Shown: piece after piece, positions 42,716 to 51,923 of the stretch | Position numbering within the stretch: the first letter of the stretch is position 1 | How the letters are laid out: every line of letters begins with the position of its first letter | Assembly: GCA_963833885.1 (NCBI GenBank) | Contig: CAWHZU010000036.1 | Coordinates: 124,001-188,000 of the forward strand | Source of the DNA: JASHPR01 sp963833885 | GTDB lineage: Bacteria; Actinomycetota; Actinomycetes; Streptosporangiales; Streptosporangiaceae | Reading direction: 5' to 3' | DNA length: 64,000 bases | Notes under the pieces: generated by a model | What the model saw: only the letters and a program-made list of their open reading frames with translations | The model's database searches: none | What the model was told of the DNA's origin: nothing | Program-made: the position numbers and the translations under genes

Positions 42716-43998
42716 GGCGACGACCTCGCCGGGGACGGGGCGCGCGGCGCGGAGACGGGCAGCACCTGCCGCAGCGCGGCCCAGGTGCCGGTGTCCTCGT
42801 AACCGAACATCCACAGGTAGACCCCGCCGATCCCGGCGCCCTGGGCGACGGCGAACTTGGCCCGGGAACTGGCCGCATTCTCGAACCACACGGTGTGTTC
42901 GCGGCCCGCCGGGTCCGTATAGGTGAACCAGGGTGCCTGGGCCCGAGTGTCGTAACGCGGCGCAGCGTGGTACTCCCGCGACAGCCGGAGCGCCTGCAGC
43001 CAGCTCACGACCGTGCCGTGTCCGCCGGACCAGTCGTAGCCGTAGAGCGGAATCCCGAGCACGATCTTGCCGGCGGGGATCTGCGTCTTGGCGTAGCGCA
43101 GCACGTCGCGCAGCCAGTCGACCGGCGCGATCGGGCCAGGCGCGGAGCTCGCCCAGTGGTAGTCGTAGCCCATCAGCCGCACCTGGTCCGCGGCCTGGCC
43201 GATGGCCCGGTAGTCCTGCGCGACGTTGGTCGGCGAGTTACCAGCGTCGCTGGTCTTGGCGAACAGCGCGACCGAGAGCACCTTCCCCTTGGCGTGCAGC
43301 GCCGCGGCGAGACGTTCGCAGAACGTGGTGAAGTCCTGCCGGTCGCCGGCCCGCAGCTGCTCGTAGTCGATGTCGATTCCCGCGTAGTGATTCGTCTGGA
43401 CCAGCGCCGCGATCGCGTCGATCTGCCGGGCCATCAGCGCCGGGCTGTGCAGCACCCGGGCCACCGGCTGGTATGACCACCGCCCCCCGGTGACGTCCGC
43501 CAGGCTCGGCACTATCTGCATGCCCGCCGCGCGCAGCTTGCCGATGTCGGCGCCGATCGTTTCCGCCTGGCCCGGGGGGTACTGGGTGACGATCTGGCCG
43601 GAGCTGTCGAGACCGTAGATCCACGGCGAGACCTCTGTGACGGCCTGCCGGTTCTGCAGCACGGCCGCGGTTCCGTGCTGGATGTTCCAGTACGGCACCG
43701 AGGCCACCACGACCCTCGGCTTGGGGGCCGGTGCGCTAAGCCGCTGCACGCCAACCACCAGACCGGCGATCAGGGCTCCGGCCAGCACGACGGCCAGCCA
43801 CACGGCCCCGGCGAACGGGTGGCGCGGGGTGGGGGGTGATGCGCGCGCGAACGGGTGACGGCGGGCAGGGCCTGATGCGCGTGCGAACGGGTGGTGGCGG
43901 GTAGGAACTGACGCGCGCGCGAACGGGCGGCGGCGGCGGGTGGGGGCTGACGTGCCCGCGGCGTCTCGCTGGGATGGCCCGGCCGTCTTCGCTCGCAT
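42712..43998 (-). CDS. Membrane-anchored GH18-type glycoside hydrolase with N-terminal repeats
   Basis: Starting at ATG 43998, the 428-residue protein has a basic N-terminal region (about 21-65) made of 12-residue repeats HPFARASxPxR. One membrane helix (66-84) precedes a GH18 barrel with the catalytic DxDxE (GIDIDYEQL, residues 209-213), VRLMGYDYHW and WFENAASSRAKFAVA. It resembles the spore-peptidoglycan/YaaH-like GH18 group that acts on N-acetylglucosamine-containing polymers. Placed between an epimerase and a GT2, it may trim or release the secreted polysaccharide. The GH18 domain faces outside; the repeats are cytoplasmic. Confidence 0.85.
   Translation of the reverse strand: MRAKTAGPSQRDAAGTSAPTRRRRPFARASVPTRHHPFARASGPARRHPFARASPPTPRHPFAGAVWLAVVLAGALIAGLVVGVQRLSAPAPKPRVVVASVPYWNIQHGTAAVLQNRQAVTEVSPWIYGLDSSGQIVTQYPPGQAETIGADIGKLRAAGMQIVPSLADVTGGRWSYQPVARVLHSPALMARQIDAIAALVQTNHYAGIDIDYEQLRAGDRQDFTTFCERLAAALHAKGKVLSVALFAKTSDAGNSPTNVAQDYRAIGQAADQVRLMGYDYHWASSAPGPIAPVDWLRDVLRYAKTQIPAGKIVLGIPLYGYDWSGGHGTVVSWLQALRLSREYHAAPRYDTRAQAPWFTYTDPAGREHTVWFENAASSRAKFAVAQGAGIGGVYLWMFGYEDTGTWAALRQVLPVSAPRAPSPARSSP
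43811..43936 (-). repeat. 36-bp repeats encoding the GH18 N-terminus
   Basis: The motif GCGAACGGG recurs at 43811, 43847, 43883 and 43919, a period of 36 bases. The units have diverged at several positions, and each encodes about HPFARASxPxR. Copy-number change would keep the frame. Confidence 0.85.
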
Positions 43999-44012
43999 GG
44001 GTCCGCCGGGCC

Positions 44013-45002
44013 TCAGCTGGCGGCGCCCGCCACCGCAGGAGTCCAGGCGGCCTGATCGCTGATGACGGACTCGATTATCTCGTCCAGGCTGCGCCGAGCG
44101 CGGAAGCCGACCAGGTCCCAGGCGAGCCCGCAGTCCGGGACGCGGCGCTGCATGTCCTCGTAACCCGAGCCGTAGGCCTCCTGGTAGGAGACGTTCCTGA
44201 TCGTGCTCGCGGACCCGGTGGCCGCGATGACCCGGTGGGCCAGCTCTTCGATCGACACCTGCTCGCTGCTGCCGAAGTTGACCGCCCGCCCGCACGCGCT
44301 GTCCGCGGCAACGAGCCTGATCAGGGCCGGAACCACGTCGAGCACGTGACAGAAGCAGCGCACCTGCTTGCCGGTGCCGAACACGGTCAGCGGATCACCC
44401 CGCAGCGCCTGCAGCACGAAGCGCGGGAGGACCATGCCGTACCGGCCGGTCTGCCGCGGCCCGACGGTGTTGAACAGCCGGGCGATCGTCGCGCGCAGGC
44501 CGCGCTGGCGGACGTACGCCTCGACCAGGCTCTCGTCGATCGCCTTCGCCTCGGAGTAGCTCCACCGCGACTTGAGCGGCGAGCCGATCACCCGGTCGTC
44601 GTCCTCGCGCAGCCCGACCTTGTCGTTCTTCCCGTAGATCTCGCTGGTCGAGGCCAGCAGCAGCCGGGCCTGGTTGCGGTGCGACGCGGCCACCACGTTC
44701 TCGGTGCCGTGCAGGTTCGTGCGCATGCTGTCCAGCGTCCGGTCCCTGATCACGAACGTGCCGACGGCCGCGGCCATGTGAAATACCCAGTCGGCGCCGT
44801 CCGCGAGCTCGTCAACCGCCGCCCGGTCCAGCACCGAGCCCCGGACCAGCCGGAACCGCGGATCGCCGGACACCGCGCTGAGGTTCTCCAGCCGGCCGGT
44901 GCTCAGGTCGTCAAGACCGGCCACCTCGTGGCCACGGTGCAGCAGCGCCTGGCACAGGTGCGAGCCGATGAACCCCGCGGCCCCGGTGATGAAGATCCGC
45001 AT
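44013..45002 (-). CDS. NAD-dependent nucleotide-sugar epimerase/dehydratase
   Basis: The 329-residue extended-SDR protein has TGAAGFIGSHL (NAD binding), YSEAK with the catalytic Tyr-x-x-x-Lys, ASTSEIYG, and RLFNTVGPRQTGRYGMVLPRF. This pattern is closest to UDP-glucuronate 4-epimerase/decarboxylase and related enzymes, which fits the upstream nucleotide-sugar dehydrogenase. It should make the activated sugar used by the operon's glycosyltransferases. ATG 45002 has AGGGGTG six bases upstream; a GTG three bases earlier is possible. Confidence 0.87.
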   Translation of the reverse strand: MRIFITGAAGFIGSHLCQALLHRGHEVAGLDDLSTGRLENLSAVSGDPRFRLVRGSVLDRAAVDELADGADWVFHMAAAVGTFVIRDRTLDSMRTNLHGTENVVAASHRNQARLLLASTSEIYGKNDKVGLREDDDRVIGSPLKSRWSYSEAKAIDESLVEAYVRQRGLRATIARLFNTVGPRQTGRYGMVLPRFVLQALRGDPLTVFGTGKQVRCFCHVLDVVPALIRLVAADSACGRAVNFGSSEQVSIEELAHRVIAATGSASTIRNVSYQEAYGSGYEDMQRRVPDCGLAWDLVGFRARRSLDEIIESVISDQAAWTPAVAGAAS

Positions 45003-45006
45003 CACG

Positions 45007-46167
45007 TCACCCCTGTGCGACGGGCGGGCCGACCGCCGGCCGCGATGTGCGGCGCCGCCGCAGTCTGGTGCGCCACGCGGTCCGGTATGCGAGCTGCTCG
45101 TACAGGTCGTCGATCCGGGAGGTGACGGCCTGGATGCCGTATTCCTTCTCCACGGCCGGCTCGGTCGCCCGGTCCGGCCGGCGCCCCGCGGCGAGTTCCG
45201 CCAGCATCGCGTCGCGCAGGCCGCCAGCGCTGGACGGGACCTGGGTTGCCCGGCTCACGTCGAGGCCGTCAAGCGCCGGGCAGGTGGTGTACAGCACCGG
45301 TGCGCCGTTGGCCAGGGCCTCGAGCACGGACAGGCCGAACGTCTCCTGCTTCGAGGCGGCCACGAACAGGTCCATCGCCGACAGCATCGCGGCGACGTCG
45401 TGCCGCTCGCCTGCGAAGATCACCCGGTCGGCCACGCCGAAGCGCCGCGCCACCTGTTCCAGGTGCGCCCGCTCATCGCCCTTCCCGACGATCAGCAGCC
45501 GCCTGGCGTCGCCGAGCAGCGGCGCGGCCGCCTCGATAACCATGTCGAACTGCTTGGTGGCGTCGAGCCGGCCGAGCACGCCGATCACGTAGTCGGACGG
45601 TGCGAGGCCGAACTCGGCGCGTACCTTCTCGCGCGCGGTCGCGTCGAACTCGACCCTGGTGAGATCCACCCCGTTGGGGATGACCGCGACCTTCCGCGGC
45701 CGCACGCCCCACTTGACGAGCCGTTCGCGCACCGCCGGTGACACCGCGACCGTCATATCCGACATGGCCTCGGTCGCCAGGTACAGGGCGCGCACACTTG
45801 CCGTCATCTCCCGGCGCTCCAGGTGCGTCTCCCCGATCGAGTGCTCGGTGCTCAGAATGACCGGCACCCCGGCCAGCCAGGCGGCGGGCCGACCGTAGAT
45901 CTGCGACCGGTACAGGTGCGCGTGCACCACGTCGTACCCGCCGTCGGCAATCAGCCCGCGGAGCGCGTTCAAGGCGGAGATCTGGGTGTTGCTGGTCATT
46001 CCCAGGCTGCGCACCCGCCGGCCGTCCGCGCGGATCATGTCAGCGACCGGTCCGGGGTTGTACAGCGTGACGACCTCGGCATCGTGCCGGGTGTGCTGCA
46101 GCACCGAGCGGAGCTGAAGCTCGGCACCGCCCACCCCGAGACCGGTGATTATGTGCAGGACCTTCAT
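45007..46167 (-). CDS. GT4 family glycosyltransferase
   Basis: The 386-residue protein has the GT-B plan of GT4 enzymes: HIITGLGVGGAELQL at the N-terminus, VVHAHLYRSQIYG, VIPNGVDLTRVEF, GRLDATKQFDMVIEA, then LFVAASKQETFGLSVLEALANGAPV with the donor-phosphate E-x7-E motif. It transfers a sugar from a nucleotide donor to a lipid-linked or growing glycan on the cytoplasmic face. ATG 46167 is six bases after GAGGAAGG; an ATG at 46173 is too close. It lies between the dehydrogenase and epimerase genes of the operon with very short gaps. Confidence 0.88.
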   Translation of the reverse strand: MKVLHIITGLGVGGAELQLRSVLQHTRHDAEVVTLYNPGPVADMIRADGRRVRSLGMTSNTQISALNALRGLIADGGYDVVHAHLYRSQIYGRPAAWLAGVPVILSTEHSIGETHLERREMTASVRALYLATEAMSDMTVAVSPAVRERLVKWGVRPRKVAVIPNGVDLTRVEFDATAREKVRAEFGLAPSDYVIGVLGRLDATKQFDMVIEAAAPLLGDARRLLIVGKGDERAHLEQVARRFGVADRVIFAGERHDVAAMLSAMDLFVAASKQETFGLSVLEALANGAPVLYTTCPALDGLDVSRATQVPSSAGGLRDAMLAELAAGRRPDRATEPAVEKEYGIQAVTSRIDDLYEQLAYRTAWRTRLRRRRTSRPAVGPPVAQG

Positions 46168-46179
46168 CGTCATCCTTCC

Positions 46180-47505
46180 TCACAGCACCGTCCGGTGCGG
46201 GGCGGCGTCGAACTGGTAGGTGGCGTCCAGCACCCGCGGGCAGTCGCCGACCCACGAGTACTCCGCGTCCGGCTGGTGGGTGTGCACGATCGCGAGATCC
46301 CAGTCCGCGCCCTGGGGTTCCGCAACGGCATGCATCCAGTCCCCGCTGGGCAGCCGCAGATCCGGGATCAGCGGGTCGTGGTACGAGACCTCGGCCCCGG
46401 CACCGGCCAGCCCCGCGATGATCGTCAGCGCTGGGGATTCCCGCAGGTCGCGGACGCCCGCCTTGTAGCTGGCGCCGATCACGATGACCCGCGACCCGGC
46501 CAGCTCGCGGCCGTCGGCCTTGAGCAGCTCGGCGGCGCGCTGTACGACCTGGTCCGGGCGGAGCGTGATCGACCGCATGGCCTGCTCGATCAGCGGGGAC
46601 GTGCGGCCTTCCTGGCCCAGCTGCCAAAGCAGGTAGTGCGGGTCGCAGGGGATGCAGTGACCCCCCACGCCGGGGCCGGGGAACACGCCGAGGAAGCCGT
46701 ACGGCTTGGTGGCGGCGGCCAGCGTGACCTCGATCGGGTCGAGCCTGAGCACGCCGCACGCGTCGGCGAACTCGTTGGCCAGCGCGAGCGAGACCGCGCG
46801 GAAGATGTTCTCGTAGAGCTTGGTCGCCTCGGCCGCGTCCGAGGAGCTGACCAGGTACACCGCGTCGGTGAGCCGGTCGATCACCGCGGCGGCCCTGGCG
46901 GTGCATGCCGGGGTGGCGCCGCCGACCACCCGGGGCGTCTCCCGCTGCAGGTGATCCGGATTGCCCGGGTCAATTCTCTCGGGACTGAACGCGACTCCGA
47001 TGTTGGTCCCGGCCACCAGGCCGCGCTCGGCCAGCGGCACGGTGAGCAGCTCGCTGGTGGTGCCGACGTAGGTGGTCGACGTCAGGATGATCACCTGGCC
47101 GGGGCGTGCGTGGCTGACGACCGAGGCGCACGCGCCGCGCAGCGCCGCCAGGTCGGGCGTCTGCTCGGCGTCCACCGGCGTGGGCACGCAGATGATGACC
47201 GTGTCGGCCGCGGCGGCGGCCGATGGGTCGGTGGTCAGCTCCAGGGTGCCCTCGGCCAGCGCCTCCTTCAGGCGCATGCGGTCCGGCTCGCCGAGGTCGG
47301 CCTCCAGCGCGGCGATCTCGGCCAGCCGCTGCTCGTTGACGTCGATCCCGATGATCTGAGCGCACTCGCCGTGCAGCGCGGCCGCGGTAGGCAAACCGAC
47401 GTAGCCAAGCCCCACGATCGCGACCGAGGACAGTTCGCTGCGGCTGCCGTCGCCGAGGCCTGCGGCGCGGCTGGGCACGCGGAACGGGATCAGCTTGCTG
47501 CTCAT
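46180..47505 (-). CDS. UDP-glucose/GDP-mannose-type nucleotide-sugar dehydrogenase
   Basis: The protein has VAIVGLGYVGLPTAAAL (NAD binding), TSTTYVGTTSEL, FSPERIDPGNP, a KLYENIFRAVSLALANEF helix, and the catalytic-cysteine block GVGGHCIPCDPHYLLWQ. It oxidises the C6 hydroxyl of a nucleotide hexose to the uronic acid in two steps. WecC-like features suggest UDP-N-acetylmannosamine or UDP-glucose as substrates. ATG 47505 has GGGAG six bases upstream (441 residues); a GTG at 47553 behind GGGGG is an alternative that adds 16 residues. It is the first gene of the exopolysaccharide operon. Confidence 0.9.
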   Translation of the reverse strand: MSSKLIPFRVPSRAAGLGDGSRSELSSVAIVGLGYVGLPTAAALHGECAQIIGIDVNEQRLAEIAALEADLGEPDRMRLKEALAEGTLELTTDPSAAAAADTVIICVPTPVDAEQTPDLAALRGACASVVSHARPGQVIILTSTTYVGTTSELLTVPLAERGLVAGTNIGVAFSPERIDPGNPDHLQRETPRVVGGATPACTARAAAVIDRLTDAVYLVSSSDAAEATKLYENIFRAVSLALANEFADACGVLRLDPIEVTLAAATKPYGFLGVFPGPGVGGHCIPCDPHYLLWQLGQEGRTSPLIEQAMRSITLRPDQVVQRAAELLKADGRELAGSRVIVIGASYKAGVRDLRESPALTIIAGLAGAGAEVSYHDPLIPDLRLPSGDWMHAVAEPQGADWDLAIVHTHQPDAEYSWVGDCPRVLDATYQFDAAPHRTVL

Positions 47506-47682
47506 CTGCCGCTCCCGCCCGTTGACCGCGAGCGAAAGTACTGGTTCGGCCACGGCTTACCCCCTGGCTGGCCGGCGGGCGAATGCCCGCGTGTCGGGTG
47601 GGCTTGATTGCCCCGACACCGACTGTGACATCGCTTTGATTACGCCGCGTCACCTAGGTGGGTTAGCCCCGGCTACTCAAAG

Positions 47683-47712
47683 TGAGGTAGCCCGCCGGGA
47701 CGGGCTACCTCA
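47683..47712 (-). terminator. 12-bp-stem hairpin after the ABC importer operon
   Basis: TGAGGTAGCCCG (47683-47694) pairs perfectly with CGGGCTACCTCA (47701-47712) around a six-base loop. It lies 40 bases past the last gene of the importer operon and upstream of the exopolysaccharide operon. Confidence 0.75.
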
Positions 47713-47752
47713 AATGGGACACATCGCCCCAGCACGCGGGTTACCCCGGGTG

Positions 47753-48683
47753 CTATCGCCGCTGCAGGCGTACCTCGAGCGCATCACGCAGCGCGTCGCC
47801 GATGAAGTTGAAGGCGACCACCGTCAGCACGATGCAGATGCCCGCCGGGTAGATCAGCCACCAGTCCCCGACGTACACGTAGTTGAGGCCGTTGGTCAGC
47901 ATGCTTCCCCAGTTCGCCGCCGGGGGCGCAGGGCCCAGCCCGAGGTAGGACAGCGCGGCGAGCAGGAGGATCGAGTCCGCCACCGAGAACGTCGTGAGCA
48001 CCACGATCGTGCCGATGACGTTGGGGATGACGTGCCGGAACACGATCCGGATGTTGCGTGCCCCGCCGGCGATCGCGGCCTGGACGTAGTCCCGCGTCCG
48101 GACCGACAGCGAGTCCCCGCGCACCAGCCGGGCCGTGGCCAGCCACGAGATCAGCGCGATGACGAGGATCAGCACCGGCACGGTCGGGGTCACGACGCTG
48201 GCCAGCATGAGGATGAGCAGCAGCGGCGGGAATGGCCAGGAACGAGTCGACGATCCGCATCATCACCGCGTCGACCCATTTCCCGGAGTAGCCCGCGATC
48301 GCACCCCACGCGGTGCCGACGATGCTCGCGAGCAGGGCCGCCGCGAGGCCGACCTCGAGCGAGGACTGCCCGCCGACCATCAGGCGCCCCAGCACGTCGT
48401 AACCAAGCTGATCGGTGCCGAGCGGATGCGCCCCGCTAGGACGCTGCGTCACCTGGCCGAGGTTGGTCTGGATCTGGTTGGTCACGTAGATGTGCGGGCC
48501 AACGAAGCTGAACAGCACCATGAATACGACGAGCCCGAGGCCCAGCACCGCCAGGCGGTTCTGCACGAACACGCCAAAGATCAGGCGCCAGACGCCGCCC
48601 GTGCCCCCGCTCTCGCCGCCGTCGCGCGGCAGCGCCTCCGGCGGCAGTTCACCGCCGGGAGTGCCGCTCGTACCGACCAGCAT
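47753..48683 (-). pseudogene. DppC-type ABC permease gene broken by one base
   Basis: The N-terminal frame from ATG 48683 includes NRLAVLGLGLVVFMVLFSFVG, HPLGTDQLGYDVLGRLMVGG and MMRIVDSFLAIP, standard for DppC/OppC permeases. After that the frame turns to Arg-rich nonsense. The correct continuation (LASVVTPTVPVLILVIALISW, EAA-loop RTRDYVQAAIAGGARNIRIVFRHVIPN, to the stop at 47753) is in another frame. An extra base at about 48227 explains the break; the length, 931, is one over a multiple of three. If real, the importer would lack one permease subunit. Confidence 0.85.
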
Positions 48684-48745
48684 TCGTCAGCCCTTCTTCC
48701 GCAGCGGGGCGAGCCTGGCCGCCCGCCGGCCCGGGCCGGGGCCGG

Positions 48746-49690
48746 TCACGAGTACCGGACCCGGGGGTCGGCGACCGCGTACAAGACGTCCGCGACGAGC
48801 GAGCCCAGCACCGTGGCGATCGCCACGACCACGGTGAATCCGAGCATCACCGGAAAGTCATGGGTTGTCGCGGATGTCCAGAACAGCAGCCCCATCCCGG
48901 GGTAGTTGAACACCGACTCGGTGACGACGGCCCCCGAGATCGTGACCGGGAGGCTGAGCCCGAGGAGCGTGATGATCGGGATCAGCGAATTGCGCAGCAG
49001 ATGGCGGAACACGATCCGCACCTGCGACGCGCCCTTCCCGCGCGCGGTCCGGACGTAGTCCTGGACGAGGTTCTCGATCGCGGCCGAGCGCATATAACGG
49101 CTGAACAGCGCGACGGTCAGGATCGCCAGGGTGGCGACCGGCAGCACCAGCGCGGTGGGCTGGGTAAGCACCGCGCCGACCGTCGCGCCCTGCGGTCCCT
49201 CCGGCGGGAACAGGTGCAGCTGCACGGCGAATATCTCGATCAGGAGCAGGCCCAGCCAGAACACCGGCATGGAGTAGCCGACGAACGATCCGCCGGTCAG
49301 GACGTAGTCGATCGGCTTGTTGCGCCGCAGCGCCTGCAGCATCCCGACCGGAATCGCGATGACCAGGGCGATCGCGTAGGCCAGCCCGACCAGCAGGGCG
49401 CTCTTCGGCAAGTTGCGCTGCAGGAGCGTGAGGACCGGCTCGTTGTAGGTGTAGGAAAAGCCGAGGTTGCCCTGGACAAGATGGCCGACGTAGTCGCCGT
49501 ACTGGATGTACAGGGGGTGGTTGTAGCCGTTGGCGACGATAAACGCGTGCACCACCGCGGGGCTGACCCTCGGCCCCAGCAGGGCGCGGGGCCCGCCGGG
49601 CAGCAGGTGGACGATCACGAACACGATGACTGTCACGCCGAAGATCACGATGACCGACTGCGCGAGGCGGCGAACGATGTAGGCGATCAC
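48746..49690 (-). CDS. DppB-type ABC transporter permease
   Basis: The 314-residue protein has the DppB/OppB plan: an N-terminal helix starting MIAYIVRRLAQSVIVIFGV, an external loop with GPRALLGPRVSP, and further helices. The EAA motif region AIENLVQDYVRTARGKGASQVRIVFRHLLRNSLIP docks on the ATPase, followed by LLFWTSATTHDFPVM and VLYAVADPRVRYS at the end. It forms the inner-membrane pore with the DppC-type subunit encoded next to it. Confidence 0.92.
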   Translation of the reverse strand: MIAYIVRRLAQSVIVIFGVTVIVFVIVHLLPGGPRALLGPRVSPAVVHAFIVANGYNHPLYIQYGDYVGHLVQGNLGFSYTYNEPVLTLLQRNLPKSALLVGLAYAIALVIAIPVGMLQALRRNKPIDYVLTGGSFVGYSMPVFWLGLLLIEIFAVQLHLFPPEGPQGATVGAVLTQPTALVLPVATLAILTVALFSRYMRSAAIENLVQDYVRTARGKGASQVRIVFRHLLRNSLIPIITLLGLSLPVTISGAVVTESVFNYPGMGLLFWTSATTHDFPVMLGFTVVVAIATVLGSLVADVLYAVADPRVRYS

Positions 49691-49759
49691 GTCGATCCCT
49701 CCCCGGCCGGCATTCCCCCGGCTCCGGCCACCCCGGCCACGGCCACTTCGGCTCCGACC

Positions 49760-51892
49760 TCAGTCACTTCGACCACCGGCCCCCGTCACCTCGACGCTCA
49801 GCGGTTGCTGGAGCGGGAAGTGGCACGCTGCCCGGTGCCCGCCGGAGCTGAACAGCTGCATCTGGGGCTCCACGTCGGCGCATTGCTGCTGTGCGAACGG
49901 GCACCGCGTACGGAACCGGCAGCCCGAAGGGGGGTTCGCGGCTGAGGGCAGCTCGCCCCGGACGGCATCCTTGTGCTTGCCCCGTTCCTGTACGGGATCG
50001 GGTACCGGGACCGACTCGAGCAGCCCCGATGTGTACGGATGCGCCGGGGAGGCGTAGATCTCCTCCCCCGTGCCGATCTCGACCATCTTGCCGAGGTACA
50101 TCACCCCGACCCGGTCCGCCAGGTACCGCACGACCGCCAGGTCATGGGAGATCAGGACGTACGTGAGGTCCCGTTCGGCCTGCAGCTTGCGCATCAGGTT
50201 GAGCACCTGCGACTGGATCGAGACGTCCAGCGCGGACACCGGCTCGTCGGCCACGATCAGCGTCGGCTCCAGGACCAGCGCCCGGGCGAGGCCGATCCGC
50301 TGGCGCTGCCCGCCGGAGAACTCGTGCGGGTAGAGGGTCATGGCGGACTCCGGCAGCCCGACGTCGGTCAGCAGCGCCTTGATCCGCGCACGCTGGTCGG
50401 GCCGCGATCCGAGGTGCTGCGATACCAGCGGCTCCCGGAGCGTCGTGGCAACCCTGGCGCGCGGATCCAGCGACGCATAGGAGTCCTGGAACATGATCTG
50501 GAAGCTCTGCCGCTTCCTGCGCAGCTGACTCCCGTGCAGCTTCGATACATCCTCGCCCTCGAACCGGATGCTGCCCGAATCCGGCCGCTCCAGCGCGACG
50601 ATGAGACGCCCGAGAGTCGTCTTGCCGCAGCCGGACTCCCCGACGAGCGCGAACGTCTCCCCCCTCGCGATCTCGAAGCTGACGTCGGAAACGGCCTGCA
50701 CGGAGCCGACCCTGCGCTGCAGCACCCCCTTCAGGATGGGGAACTCCTTCACGACGTGCTCGAGGACCACGACCGGAGCTCCGGCTGGCCGGGAGGATCC
50801 GCTCGGGGGTTCCGCACCGTCCTCACCCGAGCGCACGGCCAGACGGGGAGGCGCTGCCCGTTCCGGCTCTGTCTGGTCCTTCTCGGCTGCCTCGCCGGGC
50901 ACGGGCGCAACCGCGGCGTGCGGGCCGCGCACCGGGAAGAAACACGCGTACGGATGCTCGGGGTCCTCCCCGCCGAGCGGGGGGTTCTGGGCTGTGCACT
51001 CGTCCTTGGCATACCGGCACCGGGGAGCGAAGCCGCACCCCGGCGGCGGCGAGACCAGGCTCGGCGGCATGCCCGGAATGCTGTACAGCACCTTGGTCCG
51101 GTCCGTGACCAACGGCGGCATCGCCTCGAACAGCGCCTGCGTGTACGGGTGCCGCATGCTCGCGAACAGCGGGCCGGTGTCGCTGGACTCCACGATCTGG
51201 CCGGCGTACATCACCATCACCCGGTCGGCCCGGCCGGCAATGACCCCGAGGTCGTGCGTGATCAGCAGCATGCTCATGTGCAGCTCGTCCTTGAGCCGGT
51301 CGAGCAGCGTCAGGATCTGTCCCTGGATCGTGACGTCCAGCGCCGTCGTCGGCTCGTCGGCGATCAGCAACTGCGGCTCGCAGACCAGGGCCGTGGCGAT
51401 GACGACGCGCTGGCGGAGGCCGCCGGACAGCTGATGCGGGTAGGACCGCAGGCGCTCGGCCGGCTTCGGCATGCCCACCAGATCGAGCACCTCGACGGCG
51501 CGCTTCAGGGCATCCTTCTGGCTGAGCCCCCGATGGATGATGGCCGGCTCGGCTATCTGGTCCCCGACCGTCATCGTCGGGTTCAGCGACGTCATCGGGT
51601 CCTGGAAGATCATCGAGACGTTGTTGCCGCGGACCCGGCGGATCTCGCTCTCGCTCAGCGTCGTCAGCTCTCTGCCGTCCAGCTTGACGCTTCCGGAAGC
51701 GATCTGCCCGCCCGGCGGCAGCAGCCGCATGAGCGACATCCCCGTCATCGACTTGCCGCACCCGGACTCGCCGACCAGCCCGACCGTTTCGCCCGGGGCG
51801 ATGCTGAACGAGACGTCCCGCACGGCCTGGACTGCCGCGCTCCGGGTGCGGATTTCCGTGCGCAGCCCGGCGACCTCGAGCAGCGGGGTCAC
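49760..51892 (-). CDS. Fused DppD-DppF-type dual ABC ATPase
   Basis: The 710-residue protein contains two complete peptide-importer ATPases. The first (about 1-330) has GESGCGKSMTG, LSGGLRQR, LLIADEPTTALD and the C-terminal Cys-rich PPPGCGFAPRCRYAKDEC domain. A 60-residue acidic/Pro linker follows. The second (about 400-700) has GESGCGKTTLG, FSGGQRQR, LIVADEPVSALD and PPSGCRFRTRCPFAQQQC. The Cys clusters are the known Fe-S-like site of this family. The start is set at the GTG 51892, after the deacetylase stop; longer frames overlap that gene. Fusion gives a fixed 1:1 ATPase pair for the importer. Confidence 0.9.
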   Translation of the reverse strand: MTPLLEVAGLRTEIRTRSAAVQAVRDVSFSIAPGETVGLVGESGCGKSMTGMSLMRLLPPGGQIASGSVKLDGRELTTLSESEIRRVRGNNVSMIFQDPMTSLNPTMTVGDQIAEPAIIHRGLSQKDALKRAVEVLDLVGMPKPAERLRSYPHQLSGGLRQRVVIATALVCEPQLLIADEPTTALDVTIQGQILTLLDRLKDELHMSMLLITHDLGVIAGRADRVMVMYAGQIVESSDTGPLFASMRHPYTQALFEAMPPLVTDRTKVLYSIPGMPPSLVSPPPGCGFAPRCRYAKDECTAQNPPLGGEDPEHPYACFFPVRGPHAAVAPVPGEAAEKDQTEPERAAPPRLAVRSGEDGAEPPSGSSRPAGAPVVVLEHVVKEFPILKGVLQRRVGSVQAVSDVSFEIARGETFALVGESGCGKTTLGRLIVALERPDSGSIRFEGEDVSKLHGSQLRRKRQSFQIMFQDSYASLDPRARVATTLREPLVSQHLGSRPDQRARIKALLTDVGLPESAMTLYPHEFSGGQRQRIGLARALVLEPTLIVADEPVSALDVSIQSQVLNLMRKLQAERDLTYVLISHDLAVVRYLADRVGVMYLGKMVEIGTGEEIYASPAHPYTSGLLESVPVPDPVQERGKHKDAVRGELPSAANPPSGCRFRTRCPFAQQQCADVEPQMQLFSSGGHRAACHFPLQQPLSVEVTGAGGRSD

Positions 51893-51923
51893 CGACGAAC
51901 CACTGGCCTGGCCGAACCGAGCA

